A DNA stretch of 64,000 nucleotides from Podocnemis expansa. Lineage: Eukaryota; Chordata; Testudines; Podocnemididae. Numbering within the stretch: position 1 is the first letter of the stretch; the number at the start of each line of letters is the position of its first letter. Of the stretch, positions 24,801-38,595 are shown in pieces. Where the stretch lies: assembly GCA_007922195.1 (NCBI GenBank), contig ML682232.1, positions 1,167,825 to 1,231,824 on the forward strand, given 5' to 3'. Position numbers and translations under genes: made by a program. Under the pieces are notes generated by a model that was not told the DNA's origin, did not search any database, and saw only the letters and a program-made list of their open reading frames with translations.

Positions 24801-27800
24801 TGGGCTGGGAGTTGACCCTGCCTGTTAAAACTGAAGCAAAAAATGCATTGAGCACCTCAGCTTTTTCCTCATCCTCTGTCACAAGGATGCCTGCCCAATT
24901 CAGCAAGGGACCTACACCACCCCTGATCCTCTTCTTGTTATTAACATACTTGTAGAACCCCTTCTTGTTATCCTTTACATCCCTCGCTAGCCGCAACTCC
25001 ATTTGTCCTTTGGCCTTTCTGATTTTTGTCCTTTGGCCTTTCTCTGCACTCCCTAGCAATATCTTTATATGCCTCCTTGGTCATCTGACCAAGCTTCCAC
25101 TTCCTGTAAGCTTCCTTTTTATGTTTAAGCTCAGAGCAGAATTCCCTGCTAAGCCATTCTGGGTGCCTTACATGTTTGCCATTTACCTTTACATCCTTGA
25201 TCAATTCTTCCCTGTTTGTGAGCAGCAGGTCGAGCGGTGCAAGGTCCCTAGTTGTATCCTCTAGCATTTGTACTAGAAAGTTGTCCCCAAGACTCTCGAA
25301 AAACTTCCTGGATTGCCCATGCACTGCTGTATTGGCCTCCCAGCAGATGTCAGGGTAATTGAAGTCCCCCATCAGCACCAGGGCCTGTGATCTAGAAGCT
25401 GCCGCTAGTTGTCCATAGAACACCTCATCCACCTCCTGCTTCTGATCTGGTGGTCTATAGCAGACCCCCACCACAACATCCCCCTTGTTGCTTTCCCCTC
25501 TCAATGTAACCCACAGACTTTCTACTGGCACACTTCCACTTCCATAATGGAGCTCTGAACAGTCATAGAGCTCTTTTACATATAACGCTACTCCTCCCCC
25601 TCTTCTTCCCTGCCTGTCTTTCCTGAACAGTTTATACCCATCCATGGCAGAGCTCCAGTCATGCAGACTATCCCACCACGTCTCTGTTATTCCTATAATA
25701 TCATAGTTCCTTGTCTGTGCTAGTATTACCAATTCTTCTTGCTTATTTCCCAGGCTCCTCGCATTAGTGTATAGGCACCTAAGATACCCGGCCGATTGCC
25801 CTATGTTGTCATGTTGATTTCCAGTTCTGTTACATAAACCTCCTTGCATTTTTTCTTGGAGCTCTCCTCCCCCACTCTCCTCACATATTGGGGCTTCAGT
25901 AGAGCACTTAAGACATTTATTTGATTCCCCCCCCCATGTTCCAACTACCTTATCTTTTATTGCTGTTGATACAGTCACAGCATTATCACACTGAGGTGCA
26001 GCATTATCACACTGAGTGGGACTGTCAGAGATCAAGAGCACCTGTCCTAGCTAGATAACGGACTTTTAGTCAAGAGGGCACAGGGAAGTAACCCAGGGAA
26101 GTTAGTTGCTTTCCTGATGCAGCAGAGGGAGACTGCCATTTGTAGGGTCCTTGTGTTACGGCCCAAAGTTGAGGTGGGACTGGTCCTCCCACCCCAATGC
26201 TGGCCATTCAGTGGATGGACAAGAGCCCCTGTGAAGGAGCAAGGGCCTATAAGAACCAAGACAGCACTGAGAGCCAGCAGGGAACAGCCATCTTAGAGAG
26301 GTTTTGACTGATTTGTTGAGCTCTCTGAGGTTCAGTCTAAGCCTTTAACTCCGTTTCTGCTTTGGTATCTGGAAGTAATGAGAGTAGAAGCCTTTGTCCC
26401 TTTGGTGTACAAGCACTGGCCCTATCACTCCTGTGTTGAGTAAGTGATCTATTTCCTGTTGTAGTAAGTTCTCTTGAGAAGGAGCCATGAAAAAGGATGG
26501 GGAAGGGCATTTGCAAGGTGAGAGGAAGGAAAAATGGATGGAGTATCCCTTCTAGACAATCCCCATCACCCTCTGCTCAGAGAATACCTGTTTCCACGTG
26601 CTGTGGCATGGAATAAGACAGTTCACAAGGGAATGGGATGGATGTTCCAGCTTAGAAAGACAGCATTGAGAGTATTCCATCAGCATCTCAACCAACCCGT
26701 TAAAATCATCTCTTCGATTTAGAGAGCTGAGAAGAAGTTTGTGGGATCCTACCATCTTACATCTGATTTAGAACGTGGATTTCTTTTATTGCAGCTCCTA
26801 TGGCTTCTGGAAGTATTGAGCTGAATGTTGAGATGAATAAGAGTAAGAGCACTGCGACCTCGGTTTGAATGATGCCTGGGAGTTGTATTTTCTCTTATAA
26901 ATGGTTTGTATTTGTCTAAAAGTCTGAGGGTGATCCATGAGTCCTTTACAGCATGGCAGGCAGCGTCAGTCTTTGAAATGAACAACGTCTCTTCTTCAAA
27001 TGGGAGGTCTTCCACTATTGTTTGCAGCTTGTTGGGGGAGGCCAGAGCAGTGAAGCCACAAGGCCCATCTTTTCACCACTGCTCTTGAAATCCAACAGGT
27101 CACCATGTCAGCTGCATCCAGAGCTGACAGAAATGATGTTTTTGATGCTAACTGGCCCTCATTCACAAGGTTCTTAATTTTTTTTATGTGAGTCCAGAAA
27201 CTGATCAATAAAGCTATTTAATTCTGAGTAATTTTGGTATTTGTATTTTGTCCATAGGGCCTGATAATTTGCCTCTCTGAACTAACAAGTAGCTGACAAA
27301 GGTCTTTCTTTGTCAAGTAAGGCTAGCCATTTGTAGTCCCAGTCATAAAGGGTGGACTTTGAAGTTTACTGCTTCCAAAGTGATGGAATTGGGGTACAAG
27401 CATGAGAACAAAAATTCTGCACCCTTTGTGCAGAAACATATTTTTTGTCTGTTATGAGGAAGCTCTTTCTCTCTATCTTAGTGGGTCCAATGCTTCCTTC
27501 TTGCAGTAGATTAGGGAATTGCTTCATCCCAAGTATTGTTCTCCCCTGGATGGGTGACTTGAGGGCAGTATAGCCTCTCTTAAGATTTACCTTTACCTGG
27601 ACAATTGCCTCCTCAAGGTGCAAGTTTTACTCTTGGTTAATTACTGCACTTGAAACCAATCAAGGATCCTGCCAGGACTTGTTAAAAGCTTCTCCTTCAG
27701 GGAAAGGGTGTGTCCTGGAGTTGTAGGAGTGAAGTACCAGAGTGTGTGAGCAGGCAAGACGCTGTCAGAAGCCAGAAGGCTTTAGGAGAATGGGAAAAAT

Positions 27801-30800
27801 CTCCTCAAGAGGCAGTCCTTCCTAGATGCCCAGTGGGCCACTCAGGCTGCTTTGGACCAGTTTCAAAGTCTGGACCTACAAGTCAACAAATGAAAATTAA
27901 ATTGATATGGCACAGGGGTTGGTATTTATAGGAGCAGACCTTGACTCTGTTCAAGCAAGAGTGATCCCACCTCCTCACAGGTTCCATTGTCCTTCCTGTG
28001 GCTGCAATGTTGAGATTACAGGCTGAGTTTGTCCAAGAGAACACTCATAAACTTCTGGACATTATTCAGGAGGTAGCCACTGAGAGGGTGTCTGCCCTCA
28101 TTAATTGGTCTCTTTTGGAACCAGCAAGGACCTTATGGCACTATGCCAGCTTCCTTGGCAGCTCAGCCAGTCATATGGACAAATAATACCATGTTCCAAT
28201 GAAAGGCTGTGAGTGCTTTTATTCCCACTCTGCCCCAGACTTCCTCCTGGTCACTGTGGTGGTCAATGAGAGATTGTATTGGGTGAGATTCAAGTCAGCT
28301 TCCAAAGAGAGAGAATCCAAGAGATTTCACTATCTGAGGAGAAAAAATTATTCCTGGTCTTTCTCATTTTGTAAAATCTAAACTAACATGGCTACCACTT
28401 TGGAACTTGCCAGGATATTGAAACATAATTTAAGCATTAGTGTGAGCATTTTCATGAGTTTGATGAACAGACCCTCACCAAGATATAAACTCAACTTCTT
28501 CCAAAAGAGAACCCAGCAGAAACCAGGAAAGTGAGAGCAGAGGAAGTGATGCCTGTGGTCAAATGTTTGCCAAATGAAGAAGCAACCAATCCTGATATTA
28601 TTTCATCAGATCTCCTAAAGAGTCATGGCCTTGAATTTAGGTCACTGGCTTTATAGAGATGTCTTAAAAGTTTGGGAAACCACTTACATTCCAGAAAACT
28701 GGAATAGGGGCTGCATCATCCCTCAGAAAGGAGGAGAATCAGTTTGCTCAATCTGTAGATGAATAAGACTGTTCTCAGTCTCAGGGGTGTTTATGATTGT
28801 ACTACTAAAGCAATTGAAATAGTGTCTTGGCCTAAGACTGAGAGAGACACTGTGATTTTTGTGCAGGTTGATCTTAAAGCTGTCCTATATGTGCTATGCA
28901 GAATGTTAATGAAAAATGACTACAGCAACAAAGGGAAATTAATATTGTGTTTAGACTTTGCAGCTACTTTTGGCTTGGTACTTCGGTAAGCACAGTGGAT
29001 ACTTCTACAAATATGGGATACCTGAGTATTTAGCATGTCTGGTGCACAAACTGTATTGTAATACACTTAGCTTTTTAAGAGTCAATGATTATATTATAAA
29101 CTGGCTTTCAGTACAATCAATAGTATGCCAGGAATGTCATCTCTCATATGTATTGAAGCCAAACTAGAAGGTGTGAAATTTAAAGATTAATCTTTAGAGG
29201 GTCTTACGTACATAGATGATGTTGCCTTACTTGGAGAGACCATTAACAGACTACAGCTAATGCTAGAAGTGCTGCAAAAAAGCTACAGAATTTCTGGGTC
29301 TTAAGATGAATGGTGATAAAATTTAAAGCTAGGTATGGCTCTTACAAAACAGAAATGAATGATCTACTGACATTGCATGGAAGGACACCGAATGAGTAGG
29401 TAGTTTTATTTGTCTTGGTAGTTGGTTGATAGCAGGAGGTCCTGCTATTGAAGAAGTCACACATTAAATTAGTCTGTGGCATTTCAACATCTCAAAATCT
29501 TCTTTCACTGGTCTTATGTCTGTTATAACTAAGAAACAAGTGTTCAGCATAGTGTTCATGTCTGTTATATGGAGCAAAAAAATAGTCGTTAAACACAACT
29601 GAGGAAAAGAAAAAACAGTGTTCAGTGTCAGAAGTCTTGGTGTATTGATATCTGTTTGTTTAACTTTCTTCACAAATGAAGAAGTACTTAGAGGGTCCTG
29701 GCAAATTGTAGTTTTACGCCTCTTGGGAGCAAGACGATTGCGGTGATGGGGTAGTGTTCAATTGTGCAGAAGAAGTTATGATTTTTGTAGAAGGCTTATA
29801 TATCTGCAACTGAAGGAAGTTGAGCACAAGAATGTTGTTGGAAGATGCAATTTTGAGGGATTTAAGCAGACTGAACTTCCCATATGGACACTTGCTGAAG
29901 GAAGACAACTTGCAAGTGACCATTCAAGATGGAAATCTATTCTACGTGCCAGTACAGTTACATTATGGCTAATTGAATCTGCTGCTGCTGTTTCCTCTCT
30001 CCTAATATGCATAGGAAACTGGCAGGAGATGTTGGAAAACATCATTTTATAAACTGGGATGCACTGACGAGCTGCCTGAAGAGGTAAGGAAGGGTTTGGG
30101 GCTTTCTTGGCAGAAGGCTGCTTGGTGGCCAAGATAGCCATGCAGTTGGTGGTCCGTTTGGCAGATACTTCTTCCAGGGGATTGAACTGTAGCAATGAGG
30201 AGAGGCTAGTGGTTACCTGAGTGGAATTCATCTATGAACTGTGTCTTAATGAACAGTTACTTTGCAAATAAATAACCATTCCCCCCCTCCTGCACCTTGT
30301 CATAGCAGTAAGCTGTGCTGGTTTTGTGGATCGGAGATGCCTGTGTAACCCCTTTCAGTGAGTGGATTTTTTTCTTCATTTGTGTTTTTTAAAGCAGCTA
30401 ATGTCATCCTGATGAGTACTGGTATCATAAACTCATAGGAATTAATATCCTAGATCAAGCCAGTGCTCCATCTAGTCTAGTACCTGTCTCTAACTTTAGC
30501 CAGTACCAGATTTTTCAGAGGAAGAAACTCTTGTGGTAAGCAACTGAGGAGTAATTTCCAATCAAGGAAGAAGGCTTTCAACTACCAGTACTTAGAAGTT
30601 GGCTTATTCCCTTACGTATACCCTTCCAAATATTTAATAGTTAAATATCTGTTGTTAACTGTGTATACTCTTGTTGATTATATAAACATGTAATGCTGTT
30701 ATAAATCCTGATAAATTATTGGCCACAATGACATCCTGTTGGTGAAACTGACACAAAGTGAACAAGTAGTGGAAAGTGTTCTTTTTTGTTTCGAATTTGC

Positions 30801-33800
30801 CACCTTTCAGTGTCCCTTTATATTAAAAGTGAGATTGAATAGAAGTTCCTAATTTAGCTTTTCTATTCATTTATAATTGTTTATACTTCTATCACATTCA
30901 TCTACTCTCTGAAGTAAAAGGTTTCAGTCTCTAATCTCTTCATAATATTTTTTCCATGCTCTCTAATAATTTTTGTTGCTTGTTTGCATACTCTCTGTAT
31001 TTACTATCTCAACTTTTAAGTTGAGAAGATTAGAACTGAACAATATACAAAGTGAGCGTGTACAACTGACTTGTATGATGGTATTATGTGTTTTGATGGT
31101 ATTCTCCATCTTGTTTCTTGTACAGCTTAATATTTTATTTTGTTTTTTCACCTGTTGGGCATTGAACTCTACACTGTAATGGTCAGATTTTTTTTGTGAA
31201 GTGATGCAGCTAAGTTAAAATAAGTAGTTCAGGTTATACCGTCTAGCGTGTCTTAAATTGCCAAATGCATAGTAATCAGTAGTTGCTTTGGGAGTGGAGA
31301 GTTTGCTTCCTCTTTTTCAAATTTTTTCCAGAATTCAAGCAGCTTTTTGTAAGAAATAATCTATAAATTTATTCACTTCTCATTTGTTTCTGTTGTCTTC
31401 ATTAAATCGTGGTTTAATGTCTACATAATGTAGTTAAACAATTATCAATTATGTGTATAGAATTTTGCTTTCTTGCCTACGTTTCCAAAGAACTAAAATT
31501 TGACATAATTTGGTGACTTAGCTTCCTCTCTTTGTAGACATGAAATGAAAATACAGTTTGCTTTATTGTACATATATGTTAGAAGTGTTATTAGGGTAAC
31601 TGAAAAAAAAATCTATTGTCTTGTACCATCAATGTGAATGCTGCTTTTAATTTTTCTTTTCATTTTAACTTCATTTAAGTTTTTAGTAACTTATCAATGG
31701 AATTAAGACACAAATGTAACTTTTAACAGATATATTGAACAGAGTCAACCTCAGCTCATCACGAATGGGGATACAGAATGGTGCACCTAGTAGAGGTACT
31801 ACACTGTCCTAATACGGTAATTTTTTAAAAAATTAAAAAAAAAAACCCTTAGTATGTAAATACAACACTATATAATCACTATTCTGGAATTCTGTGCAAC
31901 AGGTACAGTTACTACGTTCAAGCCTACCAGTCAACACTATACAACTCCTGCATCGAGTCCTGGATCTGTGGCTGTTTCACCAGTCTTTCAGTCTGTATCC
32001 AGACCTACAACTAGCTCTGCAGGTGTTCAACCATTATCTAGACCAGTGAATGTTTCAGAAACTTCACAGACACTACAGAGACCTGTTGCTGGATGTTTAT
32101 CAGCGCAGCACATACCAAGATCAAATTCTGGAATTTCACAGCCTGTCAGTAGACCTATAACTGTTCCAGTAATGCCACAGCCAGTATCAAGAAATATTAC
32201 AATTCCTGAAATTGCTCAACCCATGCCGAAGCCAGTGGCTACAGTAACAGCAGAAGCTGTAACATTAAATCAGGTAAATTCTTATAGTAGCTTATAAAGC
32301 TCAAGGCTTAATTGCATTTAAATTAATGAAATACAAAAAAACAGATACCGCTTATTGTACATTCACATCACTTAAATAATTCTCAGCTTTAAAGAGACTT
32401 AATTGTTTTTTATAGATGTTCTGACACATGGGTTCCCATTCAGGGACTTTAGTATGAAAATAGCTTTTTACAACACTATTTGGAACTGGGTTTTTTTGTT
32501 GGTTTTTCTGATTTATTTTAAACTGAAGGCCTCAGATTTTCAAAGGCTTTGACAGCTGGTTAACTTTTCAAGGATTAATTGTGTTATCTTCAATGGAACT
32601 ATATGCATGTACAAAGTTCTGCATGTGCGAAAGTGTTTGCAGAGTTTGGGCTTTAGTAAAATTTTGATTCTCTATGTTGTAAAACTAACTACCTAGTCAT
32701 TTTTTAAAACCTTTGCTGTGTTTTCTATTGTTTAATTTAGGGATGTCAAACTTATTCAATGTGGAGGGGCCACACTGGAGAGCAGGACACCTGCTGTGGG
32801 ACTTGTAGCCACACAGGCTCCCCAGCCCTTTCTCCTGCTATGTTCAGAGTGGCAAGGGGTCCCCTTTGCCCTCTCCAAACCCACAGGTTCTCACACACTT
32901 TCCCTTTTCCCTGGGTTGTGGGCCCCCCTTCCCCTACTTGGCCACTCCCGGGCCCCCTTTCCCTTTCCACTTCCCCTATCATGTGGTGGCAGTTTCAGTC
33001 ACAGCCACAGACAAGCTGGGCTCCTGCCTCCCCCCTCCCGACCCACTCACTATCAGTCATTCAGCATGCTGGCCTTTGGTTGGCTTAGTCTTGGGTGGCC
33101 TTTGATTGGCTCGTTCCCACGTGAGCCCCAGCCACTTTTTCCATTCTTATTTGTGATTTGTGCAATGTGCTATCAATCTAATTAACATGCTGGCTCACTG
33201 ATAGTGAACAGTTGGGGTGGTGGGGCCATGTGAATGAGTCAGAAGCACGCCTAGCCCTGCAGTGCCTGTGGGCTGTCTTTGCAGTTCATTGTTGCAGAGA
33301 GCTTCTAGGCAGCAGCTCTGAGGGCTGAATCAGTGCCCTTGGTGAGCAGGATCCAGTCCACAGGCCATAAGTTTGACACCCCTAGTTTAATTTATTTTTG
33401 CAAGAATGTTAAGATTTTAAATTTTCATTTTGAGTATTATTCTTCAATTTAATGAAGTGGATTTTTAAAACTGTTGCTTTTGAACAACAACAAACGATAG
33501 AAGAATGAGCACATAACTTCTGTGAACAAATTGGGCATATGGAGTAGGTGTCAGTATGTATTCTAGAGTTTGGAGCACAAATTTCAGTTGTGGAACCTCA
33601 GACTTTCATTTGAAACCAGAAGTACACAAGCAGGTGTCAACAGAGACAAAAAAAAAAAAGAAAAAAAAAACCCAAATACAGTGCAGTACTGTGTTAAAGG
33701 TAAACTACTAAAGAAAAGGGGAAGGCATCATTTTTCTTCTGAATAGTAAAGTTTCAAAGCTGCATTTAAATCAATGTTCGGTTATAACTTTTGAAAAAAA

Positions 33801-36800
33801 CAACCTTAACATTTTGTTCAGAATTAACATTTCAGAGTTACAGGCAGCCTCCATTCCCAACCTTTTCATAACACTAAGGTTCTTTACTGGAGGTGGGGGG
33901 GAAGGGCAAGGAGTCTTGTGGTACTTAAAGACTAAAAGATTTATTTATTGAATGAGCTTTTGTGGGAGAAAAATCCCACTTCTTCAGATCAGGTTTTAAA
34001 AGTTGTAAATAAGGTAATACCTAGGGTATGTTTATACTACAAAATTATGTTGACCTGTGTTATGTCATCTTACAGCCACTGCAATAATTAAATCACTTTG
34101 CATCTCCACACTGCGTTACTTATTTCAGTAATGTGTGTCCTCTCCAGGAGTGCATACACCAATTTAACTGTCAGTGTGAGATGGTTTCTGAAAGGCAGCA
34201 GTCATCAACGTAAGCAACACAGTGTCTACAGTGTCACTTCGTTGACTGAACTACATTGGTATTGTCTCTACCTAGGCCTCATGTGGAGGTGGAGTTATTA
34301 AGTTGGTGTAGTGTTCAAGTTACGCTGGTGGCCATGACATTTTAGTTTAGGTGCTTTCAGAGGTAGGTCAGCGTAAGCTGCTTTACCGTGACCTAATTCT
34401 GCAGCATAGAGCAGGCCCTAGGTAAGTGGCTGTATTTTATAAATTTTTCCTCTCTGGCTGGTATTAATCTTAAAATGTGTTGCTAGATATTATTTCAAGA
34501 TGCAGGAAGGATGACTTTTAGTATAAATTTACTAAACTCAAAATCTATTAGAAATTGTGAACTTGGGAAGGATCAATGCACATTTTGAGGAAAACAAATT
34601 AAGAAAGGTTTGGCTTTTGTGAAAAAATTGATGCTGAATTCTGAATTTGTGGACTTCTCTGTATCCACAGACTGGTTGTTTCTACCAATGGGTTACTTTT
34701 TGTTTGTTTTGCTATTGATAGTGTATCACTTGTTTTTCTGCATTCTTTTCTCTAGGTTTTTGTTGCAATTTCTCTTTTGTATGTTTGCAAAACACTGTTA
34801 TAGCAGTGGTTGCTTATGCGCCTCCCCATAATATTTTTCTTTCTCTTTAATAATTAACAAACTTTAAAAGGAAGATATAGTCGGAACAATCTTGCTCAGT
34901 GTTTGTGTGTTGCAAGGTTAGTATCTATCTCATGCAATGTGGCTGTTTCTTTGGAAAGGAGGGAGATGTGTTTGAGTCATCAAAATCACCTTCCTCATGA
35001 AGAGTCAGAGGACCCCAAATCAATAGATGTATAGGTGTGCAGTTGGGTGCTCTTATTCTGTCACTGCTACAAAACATTGTGAGATAAGAGCAGTGAAAGT
35101 TAAATTCTTACCTGAATTAGAAAAATTATGTGATAGAGAGAACCTTCCTTGAATATGTTGAACTTGGGACATTTGGGTGGGATGGTAGTTGTTTTAAAAT
35201 TGGTCTTTACTGAGGAAACTCCAGGGCCAGTCTAAATTGTGAAAATTATAATGGGTGCTGCTATTAGATTCTAGCAAATTCAGCTACTTATGGTTGTCAG
35301 TTTCCATAGACTCGTAGTTAGAAATGTGAGAGACTATGCTTTCAGTGTAATAAACACTGTGGAATGGGGAATCTGTGTACTTCATTTTAAGTATTTGAAT
35401 GCAGGCATCTAGCATGGAATTCTAAAGCGTGAAAATTTGGTATCCTTTTTAAGGTTAGTTGCTAAATCTACAGTCCCCCACACCCAACTCCTTTTTTAGC
35501 CACCAAGGATAAATTCTTCTTTTAGACAGGATTGTGATTTAATCATTGAAAAGTTGAATCCGTTGTACATTCATTATGGAAGAATCCAGACTCAATTTTC
35601 AGCAATCTGTCGGCAAGGCAACATAGCTTTCAACACGAGTCTTCTTTTGGGCACATGTGATAAAAAGGATCGGCTATAGCTAAGTAATTGACAGTAATCC
35701 CAACTTTTTGAAAAGTTGGGAGGTTTTTTGGATGTACTGGACCAAACTTCTAAGGATTATCAGGAGGATGATGATCTCTTTCAAGACATGATCCAATCAT
35801 AGGACACTAGTTTTGGGAGACTTGTAGTAGTGGTCAAGATTTGAGATTGAAGTTAGGTTCTAGTAAGGTCTTTCAGTTCTTGGGCAAGTCAGAGAACAGG
35901 CTCAGTAAGAAGGCAGAGATTTGTTCTTACTCCCTTGTCTCAGTGTTTTCTCCTCTGCTGAGTAAAAATTGTCTTATTTTAAGAACTTGTGGGCAGGGAT
36001 CATAATTGAAAACAGATTCTCAAGATCACAAACATGGATTATAAGCATAAACAACATGTATTCAACTCTGATTCTTGATGCTCTTTCCATTTCCAGATGT
36101 TGAAGCACATATCAGCCTGCACTTGACATTACACTGAGATTGTAAAATGGGTTGTGTAAAGCATGCTTTGAGGTATCTAGCCAATAATTGTGACTTCCAG
36201 ACCATTGGAAGATATTGATACATTCTGCTTATGAAATGAGTGAACCAGTTCATGCAAAAAGAACACTCGAAAATGGAATTTTGTGGGTTATCGTTCTATC
36301 ATACAGTTCAGAGGATATGGTCTCTGTGAATCTCCATCTTACCTCTTTCTACATTCTGCTGGACCAAATAACTAAAGTTTGTGCTGGGAGATATGCATAT
36401 GCTACCATTCAGCCTAATAAAAGAATCTTGAATCTCTCCAAAATAATTTTGCTTACTATAATAATATTTCAGAAGTGTGGCTATAAAGCCATGGTACTAT
36501 ACTAAGATGATTGATTTTTATTAGGGCATAGAGCAAGACTTCAATGGATATATTGTGTCAGCTGATGGTCTGGCCCATCAGCTTTCAAGTCCAGGCATTA
36601 AGTACAGTTCTCCACAGTTGCTTGCAGCTTAGGCTGATAATGAGCAGGTCAAAGAGATCTAAATATTAATCACAAACAATTAGTAATATTTTTAACATAA
36701 TCAGAATATCTTGCATCTTTTCAGAACTACTGGTAAAGATTTGAATCTGTTGGTAAGATTAGATGAGTTAATTTGAGGAAGACTTAAGGTTTTTGTCCCT

Positions 36801-38560
36801 TTGACTCATTCTGGGGCTGTATTGAAGGAAGTTGAAAAAAGAGAATTCGCACTAATGTGTGCTCTCATTCTGTTGAAATCTATCTGGACACCAGTGGGGT
36901 CCTCAGTTAAATAAGGCTCTCACAGCCATTGTTGTCTGTAGTACTGTTAATTAGATTTGCTTTCAGCCTGTTTAACTAATGTGGTGATACAAATTGGTAG
37001 TAAAAGTATAACAATTGTTATAGTTGCTACATGGATGTCTTGTGAATGGAGAGGCACAAGTGAATGGGACATGTTTCATGAGGTCTTTATATAGTATTAA
37101 AGTCTGGTCTTCACTATTAAATATTTGATTCCTTATCTGAGGGATAGTGGCGTCACTTGGAGAATAAATTTATCATTGTCAGATTTTCAGTTTCATCTTG
37201 GAAGTTGGAAGGAAGGAATGAAGAGGTTTCCTTTTTTTTGTAATATCAGAAATATCATCAGAGGAGAGAAATGTTTGCTAAGACTTTGTAGTTAGTATCT
37301 AACTCTAAGAGCCTGTTTGTGGATGCCTTCAGCATACTTAAAATCTTCTGGTGCAGGTCAGTAGAGGAAAGACATATAGGACCCAAGTCATATGCTTTTC
37401 CTAGATGATCTTGTTGTGGCCTACCTCCATAACCAGGCTCCCTTTTTCCCTTATATTTCCTCTACAGTTTTGATACAATGCTAACTGGATTGTGGACTCT
37501 GTCCTTTGAGCCTTTGGCTTCTTTTCTTTTTAAGGGACTATCTTCTTCAAAAATACTCTCTGTGTGAGGAGAAAAATACTTCTAGGTATGTGCATGAAAC
37601 TGGTATGCTGACACAGGGAAGTAAAATCAGACAATTCTTGAAAGAGAGAAGTTGAGGACAGGTTTGGATTTTGGCCTTCTTTTAACATTGTTAAGTTAAA
37701 ATGAGGAATGAACCTAGCTCTGTCACCTGGTTGTTCTTAGCTCATTATAGTGCTTCTGGAAATTGCACGTGTTCTAGATACAGTTTTTGTGTGGAATGGC
37801 CATTTGAATGAATTGGCAGTTTTGGTGTGATAGACATGGGACTTGGTTGATACCATGTGAACATTTTAAGATGAGTTTACTTTGTCAATGCTTCTGGTAT
37901 GTAAAGACATTTAAGCTGGTTTTTATTTTGAGGGTTATATTTTGGTACTAGGGAGGATATATACTTTAAATGAGAACTTCAACTCTGGAAAATAGGACAA
38001 AAACTGCAAGAAAGCCCTAAAGCGATGTGTCACATGAGTTGCCACCTGGAAGTTTTCATGGTTTTCATTAATCATTGACAATTAGAACTTTTCTGGACTG
38101 GTCTGAACTGACTTCACTACTGCATAAAAGAATTTAATACTATTTATATATTAAATTAATATTTATATTATTTGTAATATAGAATTTATATTATTTTGGC
38201 AGATGATAGTTACAACTTCAATATTTTACAGAATGAGAGTGGTTTAAATTACCTGCATCCATCTGAATTTACAAAAACAGTCTTATGATATTGTAACTTG
38301 CATTTGTAGATTTATTTTTTCATATATAGATTTCACAATCCTTTTGAAAGATTAAATCCCAATTCTCTCCCTCCACCCCTGCCCCCCACATTTGAAAATG
38401 ACTCATCAGGATTACATTGCAAGTTCTCCACAAGCTGTACCAAATAACACTTCAGGCATACTGTTTGGCTTGAGACAGCACTCGGGAGTTCCTCATTACC
38501 AGAGTAGACAAGCAGTGAGTATCACAGGTGAGTGTAATGTACATTAGTAACAGCTATTTT

Positions 38561-38595
<35 letters not shown>

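Larger units (their letters stand above)
23174..26041 (-). mobile_element. CR1 LINE, nearly complete ORF2, inactive
   Basis: The 3' end (23174) has the CR1 hallmark: two ATTCTATGATT-type units next to the CCTATGAGGTCCCTTCC region. On the - strand from 26041 downward there is an AP endonuclease ([38 protein letters not shown]) and then an RT with [13 protein letters not shown] and a VDDTKL catalytic box. The frame is broken by a 23-base tandem duplication at 25003-25044, a Trp-to-stop TGA at 23968-23970, and a deletion near 25170 that removes the end of the endonuclease, including its Ser-Asp-His motif. There is no ORF1, so it is 5' truncated. The sequence is otherwise well preserved, which suggests a fairly recent insertion. 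Confidence 0.95.

Noticed and set aside
29776..30231. 151-codon open frame on the - strand
   Set aside because: It is antisense to the C-terminal part of the old non-LTR retrotransposon on the + strand and has no motif of its own.
32752..33185. Overlapping + and - open frames of 76-129 codons
   Set aside because: They lie inside a hAT element with a perfect 8-base target duplication and have no transposase motif.
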